A stretch of DNA of 17,905 nucleotides from Nocardioides sp. (lineage in GTDB: Bacteria > Actinomycetota > Actinomycetes > Propionibacteriales > Nocardioidaceae), in contig JAPSKJ010000021.1 in NCBI GenBank assembly GCA_031177735.1, forward strand, positions 1-17,905, given 5' to 3'. Shown piece by piece: positions 7,299-14,008 of this stretch (the first letter of the stretch is position 1; the number at the start of each line of letters is the position of its first letter). Below the pieces are notes generated by a model. The model did no database searches, had not been told where the DNA came from, and saw only the letters and a program-made list of their open reading frames with translations. The position numbers and the translations under genes are program-made.

Positions 7299-7327
7299 TG
7301 TCTACACGAGGGTCGCGATAGGGTCAA
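7299..7327 (-). promoter_or_regulatory. Promoter of the transporter-levanase-fructokinase operon
   Basis: On the minus strand TTGACC (7327-7322) is followed after 17 bases by TAGACA (7304-7299). The start would fall near 7292, so the palindrome GACAACGTTGTC occupies about +1 to +12. This is a classic repressor roadblock layout and matches the other two promoters in the window. The -10 departs from TANNNT at its last base, so confidence is moderate. Confidence 0.6.
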
Positions 7328-7355
7328 CCCACCATCGACAAGGAGTGACAGTTTC

Positions 7356-8414
7356 GTGACATCGGTGTCAGGAGAACCGCGGCCTGCGCTGACGACGCGC
7401 CGCCCGACGATGCGCGACGTCGCAGAACTGGCCGGCGTCGGCATCAAGACGGTCTCCCGGGTGATCAACGGTGAACCGAACGTCTCGGCCGCGATGACCG
7501 AGCGTGTGCGTCGTGCCGCGGCCTCGCTGCACTACGAACCAGACCTTCACGCCGGCAACCTGCGGCGCGCCGACGGAAGGTCCCGCACGCTGGGGCTCCT
7601 CGTCTCGAGCGTCGCCAACCCGTTCGCGGCGCAGGTCCACCGTGCGATCGAGCGCGTGGCGACCGAGCATGGCTACGCCGTGTTCGCCACAAGCCTGGAG
7701 GACGACCCGGATGCCGAGCTCCGCGCGGTGGCCGCCCTCGCGCGTCGCCGCGTGGACGGGTTCGTTGTAACCCCCGTCCGCGACGACCAGGCGTACCTGC
7801 GTGTGCACGTCGACCGTGGCACGCCGATCGTGTGCGTCGACCGCGAACCTTGCGGGATCGAGACCGACACCGTCATGACATCGAACCTCGAGGGAGCGCG
7901 AGCCGCGGTCCGCCACCTTATCGCGCACGGGCACCGGCGGATCGCCTGCCTGGGTGACCTCGAGCGCATCCAGACCGCGGCACTCCGGCGACAGGGCTAC
8001 GTCGAAGAGCTGACGGCCTCGGGTATAGAGGTCGACGAGTCGCTCGTGGTCTTCGGGCTCCACGACGACGCGAGCGCCACCGCCGTCGCTCGTCGCCTGC
8101 TCACGCTCCCGAACCCGCCGACCGCGATCTTCTCAAGTCAGAACCTCGTCACTGTCGGCACCATCCGGGCCTTGCAGCAGCTTGGGCTCGAGAATGACGT
8201 CGCACTCGTCGGGTTCGACGACGTCGAGACGAGCGACCTCCTCAGGCCTGCCACCACGACGGTGGCGCAGGATCCCGACCGCATCGGTCGCCTCGCCGCG
8301 GAGCGCTTGTTCGCGCGCATCCAGGGCGACAATACCCCGCCCCGGCATCTCGTGGTCCCCACACGGCTGGTCGTGCGCGGGTCGGGTGAGATCTCGCCGC
8401 CTGGCCGCCGCTGA
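7356..8414 (+). CDS. LacI-family transcriptional regulator, divergent from the FrcBCA-levanase operon
   Basis: 352 residues, normal for LacI/GalR regulators. The helix-turn-helix is at residues 18-40 (PTMRDVAELAGVGIKTVSRV), followed by the hinge YEPDLHAGNLRR near 60-71. The effector-binding domain begins at RTLGLLVSSVANPF and has the usual landmarks PIVCVDRE, HGHRRIACLGD, PTAIFSSQN and ALVGFDDVE. The start is GTG at 7356, because AAGGAG lies about 10 bases upstream; the frame is open further upstream but runs into the operator. It is transcribed away from the binding-protein gene, with about 117 bases between starts. It most likely represses the levanase operon through GACAACGTTGTC and is induced by fructose or a fructan fragment. 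The hinge has PD rather than the common PN, a small deviation. The effector identity is inference. Confidence 0.93.
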   Translation: MTSVSGEPRPALTTRRPTMRDVAELAGVGIKTVSRVINGEPNVSAAMTERVRRAAASLHYEPDLHAGNLRRADGRSRTLGLLVSSVANPFAAQVHRAIERVATEHGYAVFATSLEDDPDAELRAVAALARRRVDGFVVTPVRDDQAYLRVHVDRGTPIVCVDREPCGIETDTVMTSNLEGARAAVRHLIAHGHRRIACLGDLERIQTAALRRQGYVEELTASGIEVDESLVVFGLHDDASATAVARRLLTLPNPPTAIFSSQNLVTVGTIRALQQLGLENDVALVGFDDVETSDLLRPATTTVAQDPDRIGRLAAERLFARIQGDNTPPRHLVVPTRLVVRGSGEISPPGRR

Positions 8415-8431
8415 GAGTGGCGAACCGCGGG

Positions 8432-8494
8432 TCGATCGAGGCCCTTGCAGCATCCCGGCAGCAACTATCCCCCGCGGGCCGCAAGGCCGATCGA
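8432..8494 (+). terminator. Imperfect stem-loop behind the LacI gene (weak terminator candidate)
   Basis: Starting 18 bases after the stop codon, TCGATCGAGGCCCTTGC (8432-8448) can pair with GCAAGGCCGATCGA (8481-8494) if three bases are bulged. An alternative pairs CCGCGGG (8425-8431) with CCCGCGG (8471-8477). No U-tract follows. It is the only structure suited to end the regulator's transcript. Confidence 0.35.
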
Positions 8495-8866
8495 TATCTC
8501 TCTGCCGCACACGCGACGCGTGCTCGACAGTCACTGGCTCCGCCTCCTGGCGAGGCCGCGCCGACCACACACCCTGGGTGCGTCGCCCTGAAGATGCGCG
8601 GGCGACCTCGCCCGCCTCTCCGCGGCGGACCGCCCGACGGAACGGAGCGCCGGCCGAACGAACGCCTGCGCGTCCGCTCCGAACGTCCCGAAACACTCCG
8701 GCTGGACGCCGCCGTGACGGGAAGCGCAGGTCGTCGCGACCGAGGGTCGTCATCGAACCTCCCTCGGCCGAGAGCACATCGTCTGGGAATGGCCCGATCT
8801 CATCCCCTAGCACTCGACGACGACCCCAACGACGTCCGGTGTGGGTGCTGCTGCTCAGCACGAACC

Positions 8867-8888
8867 CCGTCGGCCATCACGCCGACGG
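8867..8888. repeat. Perfect 8-base-pair hairpin in the intergenic region
   Basis: CCGTCGGC (8867-8874) and GCCGACGG (8881-8888) flank the loop CATCAC. The stem is GC-rich and perfect. No U-tract lies on either side. It may shield the promoter at 9087 from upstream read-through, or be all that remains of an older transcription end. Confidence 0.4.
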
Positions 8889-9086
8889 TCAAGGCTCGTC
8901 GATGAGCGGGTGCGCCTTCACACGCGAGGCCCACAGCTCCTTGCACTCGACCACGGGCGTGACCTCTACGCAGGGGTCATCTCCGGCAACGCCCCCGGCG
9001 ACGAAGCCAGCATGTTCGCCTGGACGAACGCTGGCGGTACGCCGTCGCGTCCCCTCGACGTCATGGCGGGGTGCGATGTCACCTCC

Positions 9087-9115
9087 TTGACACCCGGCGC
9101 ACGGCCCACTAACGT
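9087..9115 (+). promoter_or_regulatory. Promoter of the second fructan operon
   Basis: A perfect -35 TTGACA (9087-9092) and -10 TAACGT (9110-9115, fits TANNNT) are separated by exactly 17 bases. The predicted start is near 9122, about 44 bases before the preferred ATG at 9166. An operator-like palindrome at 9132-9147 lies in the 5' untranslated region. This is the strongest promoter match in the window. Confidence 0.8.
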
Positions 9116-9131
9116 CTCCGCCACGCACGGT

Positions 9132-9147
9132 AGTTATACGAATGACT
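9132..9147. promoter_or_regulatory. Candidate operator in the 5' UTR of the second operon
   Basis: AGTTATACGAATGACT is an inverted repeat with 6 of 8 matched pairs and a central CpG. It sits about 10 to 25 bases behind the predicted transcription start. Its left half AGTTATACG recurs at 10351-10359 inside the first permease gene, again as part of a 6-of-8 palindrome. It is the probable site for the LacI regulator encoded just downstream (autoregulation). The idealised site would be AGTTATACGTATAACT. Confidence 0.6.
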
Positions 9148-9165
9148 TCAACGACGAGGTTGGAC

Positions 9166-10212
9166 ATGACGACGAGTGGCCGGACTCCCACGATGTGGGA
9201 CGTGGCGCGCGCCGCGGGCGTCTCCCAGGCCACGGTCTCCATCGTGCTCAAGGGCGACGCCGGCTCCCGGGTCTCCGCCGCCACGGTCGATCGCGTCCGC
9301 GAGGCCGTCTCGGCCTTGGGGTATCGGCCCAACGCAACAGCGAAGGCCCTGCGCGAGCGCGTCGCCGAGCTCGTCGGGTTCATCGGCGACGAGGTCGCGT
9401 CGGCACCGTTCGCGGGCGAGATCGTCGAGGGTGCCCAGGAGCGCGCCTGGCAGGACGGTCAGCTCCTGCTGGTCGTGAACACGGGCGGCCGCCCGGATCT
9501 CGAGCAGGCCGCCGTCGAGCAGATGCGCTCGCACCAGGTGCGCCGGTTCGTCTACGCGTCGATGTACAACCGGCCCGTCACGCTGCCTCCTACCCTGGCG
9601 GGCGAGGAGGTCGTCATCCTGAACGCGATCGACCCGTCCGAGGCGACGTGGTCGGTCTCGCCAGACGAGGTGCAGGGCGGCCGGGCCGCGACGCAGCATC
9701 TCATCGACGCCGGCCACCGACGCATCGCGATGATCGACATCGAGTCGCTGGAGTCCGGCCTGCCGGCCGCCGTCGGGCGATACGAGGGCTACGTGGCCGC
9801 GCTCGAAGCCGCCGGGCTGCCCGTCGAGACAGACCTCGTCCGGTTCGGTGGCGGCAGTCCTGAGCACGGTTTCGAGCACGCCGGCGCGCTCATGGACCTG
9901 GCGGCTCCGCCGACCGCAATCTTCTGCGGGAACGACCGGACCGCATGGGGCGCGTACCAGGCGCTCCACGAGCGCGGGCTGCGTGTCCCCGACGACGTCT
10001 CCATCGTCGGCTTCGACAATCAGGAGACCGTCGCGCCGTTCCTCCGACCGGCGCTCACGACCATGAATCTGCCGTTCCGCGAGATGGGGTGGGCCGCGGC
10101 CGACATCCTCCTCACCGGCGGCGCCACTCAACGCAGAGGATCGACGATGATGCGACTGCACTGCGACCTGGTCGAACGCGACTCCGTCGCTCCCCCACGG
10201 GAGGCATCGTGA
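9166..10212 (+). CDS. LacI-family transcriptional regulator, first gene of the second fructan operon
   Basis: 348 residues from ATG 9166. The helix-turn-helix is at residues 9-29 (TMWDVARAAGVSQATVSIVL), followed by the hinge GYRPNATAKALRE (52-64) and a GalR/LacI effector domain with AELVGFIGDE, HRRIAMIDIE, PTAIFCGND and VSIVGFDNQE. ATG 9166 is preferred to an in-frame ATG at 9142, because GAGG lies 6 to 7 bases before 9166 while the earlier ATG has no ribosome-binding site and lies inside the operator palindrome. The stop overlaps the first permease gene by four bases (GTGA), so the regulator is translated together with the transporter it probably controls. The likely role is repression of the 9087 promoter, relieved by the oligosaccharide imported by this operon. 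The ligand is unknown. Confidence 0.92.
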   Translation: MTTSGRTPTMWDVARAAGVSQATVSIVLKGDAGSRVSAATVDRVREAVSALGYRPNATAKALRERVAELVGFIGDEVASAPFAGEIVEGAQERAWQDGQLLLVVNTGGRPDLEQAAVEQMRSHQVRRFVYASMYNRPVTLPPTLAGEEVVILNAIDPSEATWSVSPDEVQGGRAATQHLIDAGHRRIAMIDIESLESGLPAAVGRYEGYVAALEAAGLPVETDLVRFGGGSPEHGFEHAGALMDLAAPPTAIFCGNDRTAWGAYQALHERGLRVPDDVSIVGFDNQETVAPFLRPALTTMNLPFREMGWAAADILLTGGATQRRGSTMMRLHCDLVERDSVAPPREAS

Positions 10213-11219
10213 CCGTCCGGGCCACCGCCCCCAGCTCGACGACCGCCCCGATCGTCGCGACCGCCCCGGTCGGCGGCGTGTCCGCGACACCTGCCGCCGG
10301 TACGCGGTCCTATCGCCGCCGGCGACTCAGGAACGTCGTCCGAGCGTGGCAGTTATACGTACTACTGACCCCGGCGCTGCTGTACTTCGTCGTGTTCAAG
10401 TTCTGGCCGATGTACGGCGTGCAGATCGCGTTCCGGAACTTCAACCCCGTGGACGGGTTCCTCGACAGCCCTTGGGTCGGGGCGGCGCACTTCGAGAGGT
10501 TCTTCAACTCGTTCCAGTTCCAAGACCTGGTGGAGAACACCGCACTGCTCGCCATCACCAACCTGGTGGTCGCCTTCCCCGTGCCGATCATCCTGGCGCT
10601 GCTGGTCAACCAGCTGACGTCGATGCGGTTCAAGCAGTTCACGCAGACCGTCCTCTACGCACCGACGTTCATCTCGACGGTGATCGTCGTCGGGATGGCG
10701 TTCGTGCTCCTTTCCCCGCGGTCCGGCCTCATCAACCACCTCCTCGTCCTGACCGGCAGCGACCCGATCTTCTTCATGGCGGAGCCCGAGTGGTTCCGGC
10801 CGGTCTACGTCGGCACCACCGTCTGGCAGGAGTCGGGGTTCAACATGGTCGTCTACCTGGCGGCTCTCGCCGGGATCGACCCGAACCTGCACGAGGCGGC
10901 GAAGATCGACGGGGCGAGCGCGCTCCAGCGCATCCGTCACATCGACCTGCCGGGGATCATGCCCGTGGTCTCGATCCTGTTCATCCTCGCCGTCGGCAAC
11001 CTGCTCAACGTGGGCTTCGAGAAGGCTCTGCTCCTGCAGACGCCGCTGAACGTGTCCGAGTCCCAGATCATCCAGACGTACGTCTACCAGACGGGTCTGC
11101 AGGAGGCGCAGTTCAGCTACTCGGCGGCCATCGGGCTGTTCAACTCCGTCCTCAACCTCGCCCTGCTGCTCACCTTCAACTGGGTGGCCCGGCGCTTCAA
11201 GCAGAACGCGGTGATCTGA
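10209..11219 (+). CDS. Carbohydrate ABC transporter permease (LplB/YteP-like, CUT1)
   Basis: 336 residues. A 45-residue hydrophilic, arginine-ending N-terminus precedes six predicted membrane helices. The first helix starts at QLYVLLTPALLYFVVF (48-63), followed by WPMYGVQIAFRNF, typical of LplB/YteP proteins. The cytoplasmic EAA loop EAAKIDGASALQRIRHIDLP is at 229-248 and is the contact site for the ATPase. The start is GTG 10209, overlapping the regulator's stop, with GGGAGG 5 bases upstream. The next permease begins one base after the stop. It forms a heterodimeric channel with that protein. LplBC-type systems import oligosaccharides, so a fructose-containing oligosaccharide is expected here. 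Codons 49-52 (TTA TAC GTA CTA) are rare for this genome and coincide with an operator-like palindrome. Confidence 0.93.
   Translation: MTVRATAPSSTTAPIVATAPVGGVSATPAAGTRSYRRRRLRNVVRAWQLYVLLTPALLYFVVFKFWPMYGVQIAFRNFNPVDGFLDSPWVGAAHFERFFNSFQFQDLVENTALLAITNLVVAFPVPIILALLVNQLTSMRFKQFTQTVLYAPTFISTVIVVGMAFVLLSPRSGLINHLLVLTGSDPIFFMAEPEWFRPVYVGTTVWQESGFNMVVYLAALAGIDPNLHEAAKIDGASALQRIRHIDLPGIMPVVSILFILAVGNLLNVGFEKALLLQTPLNVSESQIIQTYVYQTGLQEAQFSYSAAIGLFNSVLNLALLLTFNWVARRFKQNAVI
10350..10367. promoter_or_regulatory. Operator-like palindrome inside the first permease gene
   Basis: The 18-mer CAGTTATACGTACTACTG has 7 of 9 matched pairs, a TACGTA core and a central CpG. It shares nine identical bases (AGTTATACG) with the candidate operator at 9132-9147. 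It is read as Q48-L-Y-V-L-L with TTA, GTA and CTA codons, otherwise avoided in this GC-rich DNA, which suggests selection on the DNA itself. It would be an auxiliary site about 1.2 kb downstream of the main one. Confidence 0.45.
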
Positions 11220-11220
11220 G

Positions 11221-12174
11221 ATGAGCCCGATGACGAGCACCGTCGCCAGCCCAGCGCCGGACGGCACCACGGGCCAGCGGCGTCCGTTCGCCAACCGCGT
11301 CCCCGACCGCGCGTTCAACGTCCTCTCGGTCGTAACCCTGTCGATCGCGGCGCTGGCAATCCTCTACCCGCTGTACTTCATCGTCATCGCCTCGGTGAGC
11401 GACCCCGGCGCGGTGGTCGGAGGCCGGGTGTGGCTGCTTCCTCAGGGGTTCACGCTCGACGGCTACGAGCGGATCCTCGGTGACGCGGCGATCTGGCGCG
11501 GCTTCGCCAACTCTGTCCTCTACACCACGGTCGCGACGGCGATCAGCGTCAGTCTCACCCTCGCCGGCGGGTACGTGCTCTCCCGCCGCGACCTCCCTGG
11601 GCGCAGGACGATCACCTTCTTCCTGGTCATCACGCTGTTCTTCGACGGCGGGATCATCCCCCGGTACCTCGTGGTCCAGGACCTGGGGATGCTGAACACG
11701 ATGTGGGCGGTAGTGCTACCGGGCGCCGTGGCGATCTGGAACCTCATCATCGCGCGGTCCTTCTTCGAGATGACCTTGCCGGACGAGCTGCGGGAGGCCG
11801 CCCAGCTGGACGGCGCGGGCGACTTCCGCTTCTTCTTCACGATGGCGGTCCCGCTGGCGAAGTCGCTCATCATCCTGCTGACCATGATCTACACGGTCTG
11901 GAACTGGAACGCGTTCTTCGAGGCGCTCATCTACCTCAACGACCCGGACAAGTACCCGCTGCAGCTGGTCCTGAGGAACATCCTCATCCAGTCCGACATC
12001 GCCTCCACCGGAAACCTGACCGGTGACCTGGAGTCCTACGCGGAGACGCAGCGGATCGGCGAGCTGATCAAGTACGGGATGATCGTGTTCTCGACGTTGC
12101 CGCTGCTCGCCGCCGTCCCCTTCCTGCAGAAGCGGTTCCAGAAGGGGGCGCTGCTCGGCGCGGTCAAGAACTGA
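11221..12174 (+). CDS. Carbohydrate ABC transporter permease (LplC/YtcP-like, CUT1)
   Basis: 317 residues. A hydrophilic N-terminus is followed by six hydrophobic segments, the first at VVTLSIAALAILYPLYFIVI (about 37-56). The EAA loop REAAQLDGAGDFRFFFTMAVPL lies at 191-212. The FDGGIIPRYLVVQDLGMLNT stretch and the C-terminal PFLQKRFQKGALLGAVKN are typical of the LplC/YtcP branch of CUT1 permeases. The ATG at 11221 lies one base after the previous stop, with no strong ribosome-binding site, so translation is probably coupled to the first permease. Together the two form the membrane pore. The operon has no ATPase gene, as is usual for this branch in Firmicutes and Actinobacteria, where a shared MsmK/MsiK-type ATPase encoded elsewhere is expected to drive it. 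Confidence 0.93.
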   Translation: MSPMTSTVASPAPDGTTGQRRPFANRVPDRAFNVLSVVTLSIAALAILYPLYFIVIASVSDPGAVVGGRVWLLPQGFTLDGYERILGDAAIWRGFANSVLYTTVATAISVSLTLAGGYVLSRRDLPGRRTITFFLVITLFFDGGIIPRYLVVQDLGMLNTMWAVVLPGAVAIWNLIIARSFFEMTLPDELREAAQLDGAGDFRFFFTMAVPLAKSLIILLTMIYTVWNWNAFFEALIYLNDPDKYPLQLVLRNILIQSDIASTGNLTGDLESYAETQRIGELIKYGMIVFSTLPLLAAVPFLQKRFQKGALLGAVKN

Positions 12175-12222
12175 CCGCTGGCGCGGGTCCGAGGATCCCC
12201 CACCCACCGCCTGACGACGCAC

Positions 12223-12240
12223 GCCGCTTACCCCAGCGGC
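12223..12240 (+). repeat. Small hairpin between permease and binding-protein genes
   Basis: GCCGC (12223-12227) and GCGGC (12236-12240) flank an 8-base loop in the 131-base gap behind the second permease. It could stabilise the downstream binding-protein message or partly separate it from the permease message. The stem has only five pairs, so this is weak. I see no promoter in the gap. Confidence 0.3.
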
Positions 12241-12305
12241 CCTCGCCAGGCCCACCAGATCACCATGCCCACATCGACGTGGGCACGAACACGAAGGGCA
12301 CAACG

Positions 12306-13907
12306 ATGATCCGAAAGCACGGCGCTGCTGTTGCCGGCTGCGTGGTGGCCGGCCTGCTCCTGACGGCCTGCTCCGGCGGCTCGGGCGGCGGCGAGGAGAG
12401 CCGCTCCGAGGAGGTCGGGTTCCAGACCGAGGGGCTGCCGATCGTCACCGAGCGCGTCAACCTGACGTTCTCCGGCCAGAAGTCGTCCCTCGCCCCCGAC
12501 TACTCCGAGATGGAGCTCGTCCAGCAGTGGGAGGCCGACACCAACGTCTCCATCACCTGGGAGAACCTGCCCGAGACGGTGTACTCCGAGAAGAAGAACC
12601 TCATCCTTGCCAGCGGCGACCTGCCCGACGCCTTCTACAACACCGAGTTCACGCCTGCGGACATCTCGACCTACGGCGGCAACGGCACGCTCATCCCGCT
12701 CGAGGACCTCATCGAGGAGCATGCCCCGAACCTGCAGAAGGTCTTCGAAGAGCGCCCGGAGATCCGGGCAGCCGTGACGTCCTCGGACGGTCACATCTAC
12801 ACCCTGCCCGCCGCGGAGGAGCTCGGCATCGGCGCCGTGCCGTTCTTCCTGTCCATCAACAAGACGTGGCTCGACACGCTCGGCCTCGCGGTGCCCGGCA
12901 CGATCGAGGAGTACGAGGCGGCGCTCGAGGCGTTCAAGACTCAGGATCCCAACGGCAACGGCAAGGCCGACGAGATCCCGCTGAGCTTCATCAACATGTG
13001 GTGGTGCGCCGACGTCGGCGACATCATGGCGGCGCTCGGTGGCATGCCCGACAACCTCGACCACCGGATCGTCCGGGACGGCAAGGTCATCTACACCGCG
13101 GCGCAGCCCGGGTACCGCGACGCCATCGCGAGGCTGGCCGACTGGTACGCCCGCGGGCTCATCGACCAGGAGGCCCTGACCCAGGACGACAAGACCTACC
13201 TGGCGAAGGGCAAGGCCCCCGAGCCCGTGCTCGGCTCCTACGTGTGGTGGGAGACCGAGGAGGTCGTCGGGCCTGAGCGTGCCGACGAGTACGTCCTCCT
13301 CCCGGCGCTCGAGGGTGCCGCCGGACGCCTGGTAGGCCGAGCCAACGGTGGTGACTTCGGTGACGGCGCCTTCGCCATCACCCGGGCGAACGAGTACCCC
13401 GAGGTCACGATGCGCTGGGTCGACCGGCTGTACGACCCCGTCATGTCCGCCCAGGTCTCCTGGGGGCCGATCGGCGACATGATCGAGGAGAACGAGGACG
13501 GCGTCCTGGTCCAGAAGGAGCTGCCCGAGGGCGTCTCCGCCGGTGAGTACCGCCAGCAGGTGGCCCCGGGCGGCCCGCGCGTCCTGCTCCGCGAGCACTT
13601 CGAGACGGTCGTCCTTCCCGAGCCACGCGCCGCTCAGCGCGTCAAGGACCTCGAGGAGCTCTACCTCCCGTACGCCGAGGACGAGTACTACCCCAATGTC
13701 GTCTTCACCGCGGAGGAGATCCAGGAGATCGCCTCGATCGAGACCGACATCAAGGCGCTCGTCGACGCCAAGCGTGCCGAGTGGATCGCCAAGGGCGGTG
13801 TCGAGAGCCAGTGGGACGACTACGTCGCCCAGCTCGAGCAGATGGGCCTGGACCGGCTCGTCGAGCTCTACCAGCAGGCGTACGACCGGTACCTCGAGAA
13901 CTCCTGA
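12306..13907 (+). CDS. Extracellular oligosaccharide-binding lipoprotein (LplA-like, CUT1)
   Basis: 533 residues, in the long size class of LplA/YtcQ-type binding proteins. The signal peptide ends in lipobox LLTAC, with Cys22 as the lipidation site, followed by a Gly/Ser/Glu linker. The fold is a type 2 solute-binding protein: the N-lobe begins with VNLTFSGQKSSLAPD, then the family-typical LASGDLPDAFYN and the loop DPNGNGKADEIP starting at Asp214, which resembles the calcium-binding loop of this family. ATG 12306 is chosen because AAGGG precedes it; an in-frame GTG at 12279 has no ribosome-binding site. It should capture the operon's oligosaccharide substrate outside the membrane for the two upstream permeases. 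A very stable hairpin follows the gene and may raise its expression relative to the enzymes. The substrate is unknown; a levan- or inulin-type oligosaccharide is inferred. Confidence 0.92.
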   Translation: MIRKHGAAVAGCVVAGLLLTACSGGSGGGEESRSEEVGFQTEGLPIVTERVNLTFSGQKSSLAPDYSEMELVQQWEADTNVSITWENLPETVYSEKKNLILASGDLPDAFYNTEFTPADISTYGGNGTLIPLEDLIEEHAPNLQKVFEERPEIRAAVTSSDGHIYTLPAAEELGIGAVPFFLSINKTWLDTLGLAVPGTIEEYEAALEAFKTQDPNGNGKADEIPLSFINMWWCADVGDIMAALGGMPDNLDHRIVRDGKVIYTAAQPGYRDAIARLADWYARGLIDQEALTQDDKTYLAKGKAPEPVLGSYVWWETEEVVGPERADEYVLLPALEGAAGRLVGRANGGDFGDGAFAITRANEYPEVTMRWVDRLYDPVMSAQVSWGPIGDMIEENEDGVLVQKELPEGVSAGEYRQQVAPGGPRVLLREHFETVVLPEPRAAQRVKDLEELYLPYAEDEYYPNVVFTAEEIQEIASIETDIKALVDAKRAEWIAKGGVESQWDDYVAQLEQMGLDRLVELYQQAYDRYLENS

Positions 13908-13913
13908 TCACAG

Positions 13914-13952
13914 CCGTGGGAGGGGCGCCGCACCGCGCCGCCCCTCCCGCGG
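13914..13952 (+). terminator. Very stable hairpin between binding-protein and enzyme genes
   Basis: GGGAGGGGCG (13918-13927) pairs perfectly with CGCCCCTCCC (13939-13948). The stem extends outward by a G-U pair and CCG/CGG to 14 pairs (13914-13952), around an 11-base loop. It begins seven bases after the binding-protein stop. There is no U-tract, so partial termination or protection of the upstream message from 3' decay is more likely than a full stop. Two enzyme genes continue downstream in the same direction. Confidence 0.65.
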
Positions 13953-14008
13953 CCCGGGGTCTGCACGACCATCGGCCCACCAACCCGCCCACCGACTGCT
14001 GAGGACAC

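Larger units (their letters stand above)
8415..9086. other. Intergenic region of about 670 bases with no convincing gene
   Basis: Open frames exist on both strands, but none has a recognisable domain, a good ribosome-binding site or the sustained codon bias of the neighbours. Their translations are rich in Arg, Ser and Pro, as expected from out-of-frame GC-rich DNA. The stretch holds the stem-loop at 8432-8494, a perfect hairpin at 8867-8888, and at its right end the promoter of the second operon. It could be the eroded remains of a former gene between the two operons; that is a guess. Confidence 0.5.

Noticed and set aside
7239..7355. A plus-strand promoter for the divergent LacI gene
   Set aside because: TTGTCA at 7287-7292 could be a -35, but no acceptable -10 occurs at the right distance, so I do not annotate one.
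9142..9165. ATG 9142 as start of the second-operon LacI gene
   Set aside because: There is no ribosome-binding site, and it lies within the operator palindrome. The predicted transcription start is upstream, so a leaderless start at 9142 is unlikely.
10353..10355. TTA codon as a bldA-type regulatory codon
   Set aside because: That mechanism is known from Streptomyces, and this DNA is probably from another actinobacterial group. The adjacent rare GTA and CTA codons and the palindrome fit an operator better.
12228..13598. A 456-codon minus-strand frame and similar ones at 14845-16500 and 10362-11318
   Set aside because: They are antisense shadows of the binding-protein, GH32 and permease genes, which have clear families, signals and overlaps.
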